Part shown: positions 6,898-9,899 of the stretch, one piece after another
Layout of the letters: every line of letters begins with the position of its first letter
Position numbering within the stretch: the stretch's first letter is position 1
NCBI GenBank assembly: GCA_030705745.1
Contig: JAUZPT010000084.1
Span: 1 to 9,899 of the forward strand
Length of the DNA stretch: 9,899 nucleotides
Source: Bacillota bacterium
Lineage (GTDB): Bacteria; Bacillota; Bacilli; Bacillales; Cytobacillaceae
Reading direction: 5' to 3'
Notes under the pieces: generated by a model
Database searches by the model: none
Told to the model about the DNA's origin: nothing
Seen by the model: only the letters and a program-made list of their open reading frames with translations
Position numbers and translations under genes: made by a program

Positions 6898-6931
6898 AAA
6901 AGGCGATAGAGGTTATCCTCTATCGCCTTTT
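6898..6931. terminator. Bidirectional Rho-independent terminator between lysR and phhA
   Basis: The stem GGCGATAGAGG / CCTCTATCGCC is perfect over 11 bp with a TTAT loop, flanked by A-run and T-run that extend the pairing to about 15 bp. There are four Ts after it on the plus strand and five on the minus strand. It lies between the convergent stops at 6855 and 6944 and serves both genes. Confidence 0.92.
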
Positions 6932-6943
6932 CGAAAACTATAT

Positions 6944-8677
6944 TTAACGCGCCAACATAATCCCCCTCTGTATTAATTCCGGAAACTCTTTATTTAGATT
7001 CTTGATATCTGCCAGCTGCTCTATGAGCATCGTTTGTTTTTCAACTAACAAATCATGTTTTGCGAGGACCTCTAATACTTCTATTCTTAGTAACCAATCC
7101 TGCTGAAATTCAGTTGTTAATGAGGATATGACGTTTAGAAGCTCGCCCTCTAAGCTATCCCCACTCTTGCCACTCTCACGTAAGCTTCTTACTTTTCCAT
7201 AAAGCTGCTCAAGTTGTGTTAACCCTTTCCGTTCTAATGCTGGCTGTTCGACTTCCTCCAAATCAGCAAAAAATTGCTCCGAATCAGCTGCCCCAGCGAA
7301 AACGGATGTAATCCTTTCTCCTACAGCTAAATCAAATGTACCCCAATCAGGATGGAACAATGTTTCTTCATTAAAGGAAACCGTACAATCTGTAAAAGAG
7401 ATAAGTATTAGCTTCCCATTTTTGCGAACGAGCTGATGAGGAATTCCGCTGACTGTCACTCCACTTTCAAAATTCAGGGTACACTCGTTTCCTATCTCGA
7501 TTCCAAACTTCCGAAGCTCTTCGTCTTTAGCCTCTTCAAGAGGCATGCCCATATTTTTAAGTTTGCCAATTGGAGCTCCAAACCCGTCAGCATGAGTCAC
7601 TTTTCCATGCCTTGCTAATTCGGTATTTTCAAAAGCTAATGCTGAAGGTCCTTCCGTTCTAATGTATATGGCTTCATCGCTGTTATCTTTTATAATGGTA
7701 CGCAATGTTCCAGTAAGCTGAAGGCCAGAACTGTACTCAAACGTTGCGGTATTATTTGAGCGAAGCGCTTTTTCCAGGCTAACTGTTCCACCTACTGTGA
7801 GCGCCATCGTGCTTGAAAATTCTATAACAGCTTGAATCAATTGTTCGAAGCTTTCACATACAAATAATTGAGGCTGTTGTTTCGTAATATCAAAACTAGT
7901 ATTAATCACTCGCTGAAGGTCGAATGGCCATTTTTCTACGGCTGGTGATAAGCTGTTTCTTCCTTCTGCCACGGAGGAAAGCAGCCCAGCACCGTAAATT
8001 TTAGGCTCATCTACTGTCCCAATTAATCCGTATTCCACCGTCCACCAGTATAAACGGGAAATCTGTTCTGCTTCGGATAGTCCTGTTACTGCTGCCTGCT
8101 TTTCTTCAAAGTTTGCTTTTGCAGCTGTAATCTCTTCAACTGTCGCTTGACCGCTTTCCAATAAATTCGAGTATTGTCGGGTTGCCTCAAATAGGTCATG
8201 CTCTTCTTTGGTTGCAAGTGCTTTGGAGCCAATTTTCCCAAAAAGCTTTACATACTCCGAAAATTTCTCATCGGCCAGAATCGGTGCGTGGCCCGCAGCT
8301 TCGTGGATAATATCAGGTGCAGGTGTGTATTGGATATTTTCAAGTTTACGAATATCCGATGCGATTGGCAAAATGCCATGAGCCTGAAAGTCGAAAAAAA
8401 CAACCCCCGGGATAAATCCATCTATATTGGCAGCTCCCCAGCCAAATGGAGCGAGTGCCTCATTCATATTGTTCACATTCGGGATTTTCTCAATCGCCAG
8501 TCCTGATGATGTCAATCCACCAATGTAGGCTGAATGAGCGGAATTCTTAAGGAAGTGATGATTTTGCCTCATCACATACCGCCAAACCGCATGATCGATC
8601 GGAGTGTATTTTTCATATTGCTGATCCACCACGAATTTTTGTAGATGTCTAGGAATCTTTGTAGCTGTTGCTTTCAT
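6944..8677 (-). CDS. phhA: Phenylalanine 4-hydroxylase (aromatic amino acid hydroxylase), long form
   Basis: This 577-residue enzyme hydroxylates L-phenylalanine to L-tyrosine with O2, tetrahydropterin and non-heme iron. The catalytic domain fills about residues 15-275. DIIHEAAGHAP supplies His125 and His130, and WWTVEYGL supplies Glu215, the 2-His-1-carboxylate iron triad. An inserted Glu/Ala-rich helical segment lies at about 158-205. Proteobacterial PhhA ends near 260-300 residues; here about 300 more follow, a beta-rich part (about 305-460) and a helical tail (465-577), with no function I recognise. The frame stays open upstream to 8872, but that part is the T-box leader. The ATG at 8677 has AAAGGAGAG just before it and gives the expected protein start. 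The PCD gene for cofactor recycling lies upstream. Expression is probably governed by a tyrosine T-box. Confidence 0.95.
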   Translation of the reverse strand: MKATATKIPRHLQKFVVDQQYEKYTPIDHAVWRYVMRQNHHFLKNSAHSAYIGGLTSSGLAIEKIPNVNNMNEALAPFGWGAANIDGFIPGVVFFDFQAHGILPIASDIRKLENIQYTPAPDIIHEAAGHAPILADEKFSEYVKLFGKIGSKALATKEEHDLFEATRQYSNLLESGQATVEEITAAKANFEEKQAAVTGLSEAEQISRLYWWTVEYGLIGTVDEPKIYGAGLLSSVAEGRNSLSPAVEKWPFDLQRVINTSFDITKQQPQLFVCESFEQLIQAVIEFSSTMALTVGGTVSLEKALRSNNTATFEYSSGLQLTGTLRTIIKDNSDEAIYIRTEGPSALAFENTELARHGKVTHADGFGAPIGKLKNMGMPLEEAKDEELRKFGIEIGNECTLNFESGVTVSGIPHQLVRKNGKLILISFTDCTVSFNEETLFHPDWGTFDLAVGERITSVFAGAADSEQFFADLEEVEQPALERKGLTQLEQLYGKVRSLRESGKSGDSLEGELLNVISSLTTEFQQDWLLRIEVLEVLAKHDLLVEKQTMLIEQLADIKNLNKEFPELIQRGIMLAR

Positions 8678-8725
8678 TTGTTTTCTCTCCTTTTCACATT
8701 TGGTTATGGCTGGTACAACTTGGAA

Positions 8726-8738
8726 GGTGACAGGCACC
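8726..8738 (+). repeat. GGTGACAGGCACC repeat, copy 2
   Basis: This is an exact copy of the 13-base sequence at 3929-3941. Here it stands alone in the phhA leader, between the T-box terminator and the ribosome binding site. In the leader RNA it could form a small AGGTG/CACCT hairpin. Confidence 0.7.
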
Positions 8739-8755
8739 TGCAAATATTTGGTAAC

Positions 8756-8800
8756 AAAAAAAAGAGTTTCTTCATCCCAAATAAGGGACGAAGAAACTCT
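8756..8800 (-). terminator. T-box-controlled terminator of the phhA leader
   Basis: On the minus strand AGAGTTTCTTC-G-TCCC pairs with GGGA-T-GAAGAAACTCT around a TTATTT loop, followed by eight Ts. It begins directly after the conserved T-box sequence, the normal arrangement for a terminator that competes with the antiterminator. Confidence 0.95.
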
Positions 8801-8962
8801 CCGCGGTACCACCCTTGTTGACAGGCTATTGCTCGCCTGACCACTCATAAAACTAAGCCCGTAAAACCACATGTGTAATTCGCATTATGCCACACCAGGA
8901 TTTTCACCAACCATCCAGTCTCTATTTGCTGTGTTGCAGATACTACTATCATGCTAAGCTTT
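8756..8962 (-). ncRNA. T-box riboswitch leader of phhA, likely tyrosine-specific
   Basis: The minus strand carries the signature T-box sequence AGGGTGGTACCGCGG (8815-8801), followed by the terminator. Its UGGU would pair with an acceptor end having discriminator A, as in bacterial tRNA-Tyr. Stem I is recognisable: lower stem GCAUG (8954-8950) with CAUGU (8873-8869), and the loop-E pair AGUA (8947-8944) opposite GAA (8881-8879). GUAU (8943-8940) then pairs with AUGC (8885-8882). The apical loop GGAU..GGUUGGUGAAA..AUCC spans 8916-8898. The specifier loop reads GAA-U-UAC-A, so UAC (8877-8875), followed by the usual purine, specifies Tyr. A stem III hairpin CAGGC/GCCUG lies at 8839-8822. Uncharged tRNA-Tyr would stabilise the antiterminator and allow phhA transcription. 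Confidence 0.93.
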
Positions 8963-8963
8963 C

Positions 8964-8969
8964 ATTATA
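8964..8969 (-). promoter_or_regulatory. Candidate -10 box (TATAAT) just upstream of the T-box
   Basis: A perfect TATAAT on the minus strand would start transcription near 8957, close to the base of stem I. The matching -35 position (GTTTTA, 8987-8992) is poor and falls inside the AGCGTTTT repeats, which suggests a promoter needing activation or simply a weak one. Confidence 0.5.
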
Positions 8970-8976
8970 CTATTTT

Positions 8977-9005
8977 GCTAAAACGCTAAAACGCTTTTAA
9001 GCGTT
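8977..9005. repeat. Tandem GCTAAAAC repeats fused to an AACGCTT/AAGCGTT dyad
   Basis: GCTAAAAC occurs twice in tandem (8977-8984, 8985-8992). The second copy runs into a perfect 7-bp inverted repeat, AACGCTT-TT-AAGCGTT (8990-9005). The group covers the -35 region of the TATAAT promoter. It could be an operator. Alternatively, read on the minus strand (stem followed by TTAGCGTTTT), it could be a weak terminator for the PCD gene. Confidence 0.55.
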
Positions 9006-9021
9006 AAAGTGTATAAGTAAA

Positions 9022-9050
9022 AAAATACAGATAAAAATTTGTTCTGTCAA
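9022..9050 (-). promoter_or_regulatory. Candidate second promoter overlapping the PCD stop codon
   Basis: On the minus strand, consensus TTGACA (9050-9045) is followed after 17 bases by TATTTT (9027-9022). The TGA stop of the PCD gene lies inside the TTGACA. Transcripts from here would begin near 9015 and carry the AACGCTT dyad before the T-box. Confidence 0.45.
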
Positions 9051-9346
9051 CCCTTTTTTATTTGTTTAAATAAATCCTCAAACTTTCGTGCCATTTCAAA
9101 GTCTAATAAAGTGAGGCCTTTTGCATGCCAGGATGTTATCTTTAGAGTCACCACTTTATAATCGATTGAAATAAATGGGTGATGATTTGCCTCTTCGGAT
9201 ACATTAGCTACACTTTGAACAAATTCCACCCCGTTTAAAAACTCAAGAAAACGGTATTTTCTCTCAATCCATTTCTCGTCAATCAGTTTCCAGTCCGGAA
9301 CTTCAACCAGCTTTGCTTGAACTTCTAAATCATTTAATTTTTCCAT
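9047..9346 (-). CDS. phhB: Pterin-4a-carbinolamine dehydratase (PCD)
   Basis: This 99-residue cytoplasmic enzyme dehydrates the 4a-hydroxy-tetrahydropterin made by aromatic amino acid hydroxylases, the first step of cofactor recycling. The family signature is complete: EEANHHPFISIDY with His55, His56 and Pro57, then SWHAKGLTLLD with His74 and Asp82. Length is standard (about 95-115). The start has TAGGAG at about 6 bases. It sits 17 bp after the uncharacterised 123-residue gene (likely one transcript) and upstream of phhA, which fits a partner role. Because the T-box lies between it and phhA, the dehydratase escapes that control unless reading through from upstream. Confidence 0.95.
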   Translation of the reverse strand: MEKLNDLEVQAKLVEVPDWKLIDEKWIERKYRFLEFLNGVEFVQSVANVSEEANHHPFISIDYKVVTLKITSWHAKGLTLLDFEMARKFEDLFKQIKKG

Positions 9347-9363
9347 ATCATTCTCCTACATCC

Positions 9364-9735
9364 TTAAATAAAATTTTTACTCTCGAATTTTTCAAATCCC
9401 TTTTTCGTTAAATCACTCAATTCCTGAAAAACTTCATCATCAACTTTCTTAAAATTAAAACACGCTTTTCCTTGCATTCGCTTTTTTAAATTGGAGGAGA
9501 TATCCTGCAATAAAGTTGGACATGCATATACAGGCATTAAGTGATAACTCACATAATTCTTCTTAATCTGTACAGCACCAAAGAAAAGTGGTTTCTTATT
9601 GTGCTCCATTATATGCTTCGTATCAAGGTAATAGTTTTCATCAGTGTCCACTTTAACTTCAAGCTTATTTTCAAAGCTCATCATAATATTCTTTAGCTTT
9701 GAGAAAACTTCATCAAAAGTATGATTTGTATCCAC
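9364..9735 (-). CDS. Conserved small protein of unknown function
   Basis: The protein is a predicted soluble product of 123 residues. It has segments that look well conserved: YYLDTKHIMEHNKKPLFFGA, VQIKKNYVSYHLMPVY and MQGKACFNFKK. They recall a widespread family of uncharacterised proteins with a possibly DUF1801-like fold, but I cannot name a function. No signal peptide or membrane segment is visible. The frame is open from a TTG at 9750, but TTGGAGGAAT there is itself a strong ribosome binding site. GTG at 9735 lies 8 bases after its GGAGG, so I take GTG as the start. The stop is 17 bp before the PCD start, so the two are probably co-transcribed, the only hint of a role. Confidence 0.75.
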   Translation of the reverse strand: MDTNHTFDEVFSKLKNIMMSFENKLEVKVDTDENYYLDTKHIMEHNKKPLFFGAVQIKKNYVSYHLMPVYACPTLLQDISSNLKKRMQGKACFNFKKVDDEVFQELSDLTKKGFEKFESKNFI

Positions 9736-9750
9736 CCTATATTCCTCCAA

Positions 9751-9899
9751 GAAAATAAATGCATCACACCTTAATATTACACGAAAAGTTTCCTCTCTGT
9801 CTTGTAGATGACCGGTATCCTTTACAAAAGATTTTTTTCTGTCAATATTCCCTCTTTTTCAGGCCCATGTGCTATACATATATCAGAATAAAAAAAAGA
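9751..9899 (-). other. Upstream region of the small gene/PCD unit
   Basis: These 149 bases hold no gene I can support. On the minus strand there is a TTGACA at 9845-9840, but no good -10 box at 17-18 bases. Eight Ts (9898-9891) stand at the far edge and might be the tail of a terminator for a gene beyond the window. Confidence 0.35.

Noticed and set aside
8678..8872. An in-frame N-terminal extension of 65 residues on the hydroxylase, starting at 8872
   Set aside because: This DNA is the T-box leader with its terminator. The strong ribosome binding site and usual protein start are at 8677.
8877..8880. UUA (Leu) or another reading of the T-box specifier
   Set aside because: The codon must be followed by a purine, and the loop-E GAA spacing and closing helix favour UAC. 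It also fits the gene's function.
9736..9750. TTG start at 9750 for the small gene
   Set aside because: TTGGAGGAAT is the ribosome binding site itself and leads to GTG at 9735.

Overview
The window looks like chromosomal DNA of a low-GC, Gram-positive Bacillaceae bacterium. The coding regions are AT-rich. Most genes have strong Shine-Dalgarno sequences of the AAGGAG type, and GTG is used as a start. Intrinsic terminators are common and there is a classical T-box leader. Nothing points to a phage, plasmid, insertion sequence or CRISPR array.

Left part (1-2500): the 3' end of a membrane protein gene with its terminator; a gene-poor stretch (102-556) that may hold a decayed reading frame; then three minus-strand genes. 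These encode a PepE-like serine peptidase, a NIPSNAP-Nudix fusion protein, and a small DUF2642/YuzF-like protein with a clear terminator.

Middle (2500-6930): a plus-strand MFS exporter ends at a perfect 19-bp palindrome shared with the convergent gene. Next comes a metabolic cassette: an acetoacetate-decarboxylase-family gene and a ketopantoate-reductase-family gene on the minus strand, diverging from a LysR regulator. The shared intergenic region holds a CTTGTA-N11-TACAAG dyad of the LysR type. A bidirectional terminator closes the regulator gene and the next gene.

Right part (6930-9899): a phenylalanine-to-tyrosine module on the minus strand. An uncharacterised small gene and pterin-4a-carbinolamine dehydratase (PCD, cofactor recycling) come first. 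They are followed by a T-box riboswitch leader whose specifier reads as UAC (Tyr), and then by a long phenylalanine 4-hydroxylase. The logic is that uncharged tRNA-Tyr signals tyrosine shortage and lets transcription reach the enzyme that makes tyrosine from phenylalanine. The PCD gene lies upstream of the leader, so the T-box does not control it.

I see no wholly new system. The most informative item is the tyrosine T-box on phhA with its repeat-rich promoter region. After it come the decarboxylase/reductase/LysR cassette, the uncharacterised C-terminal half of the hydroxylase, and the GGTGACAGGCACC repeat found at two separate places.
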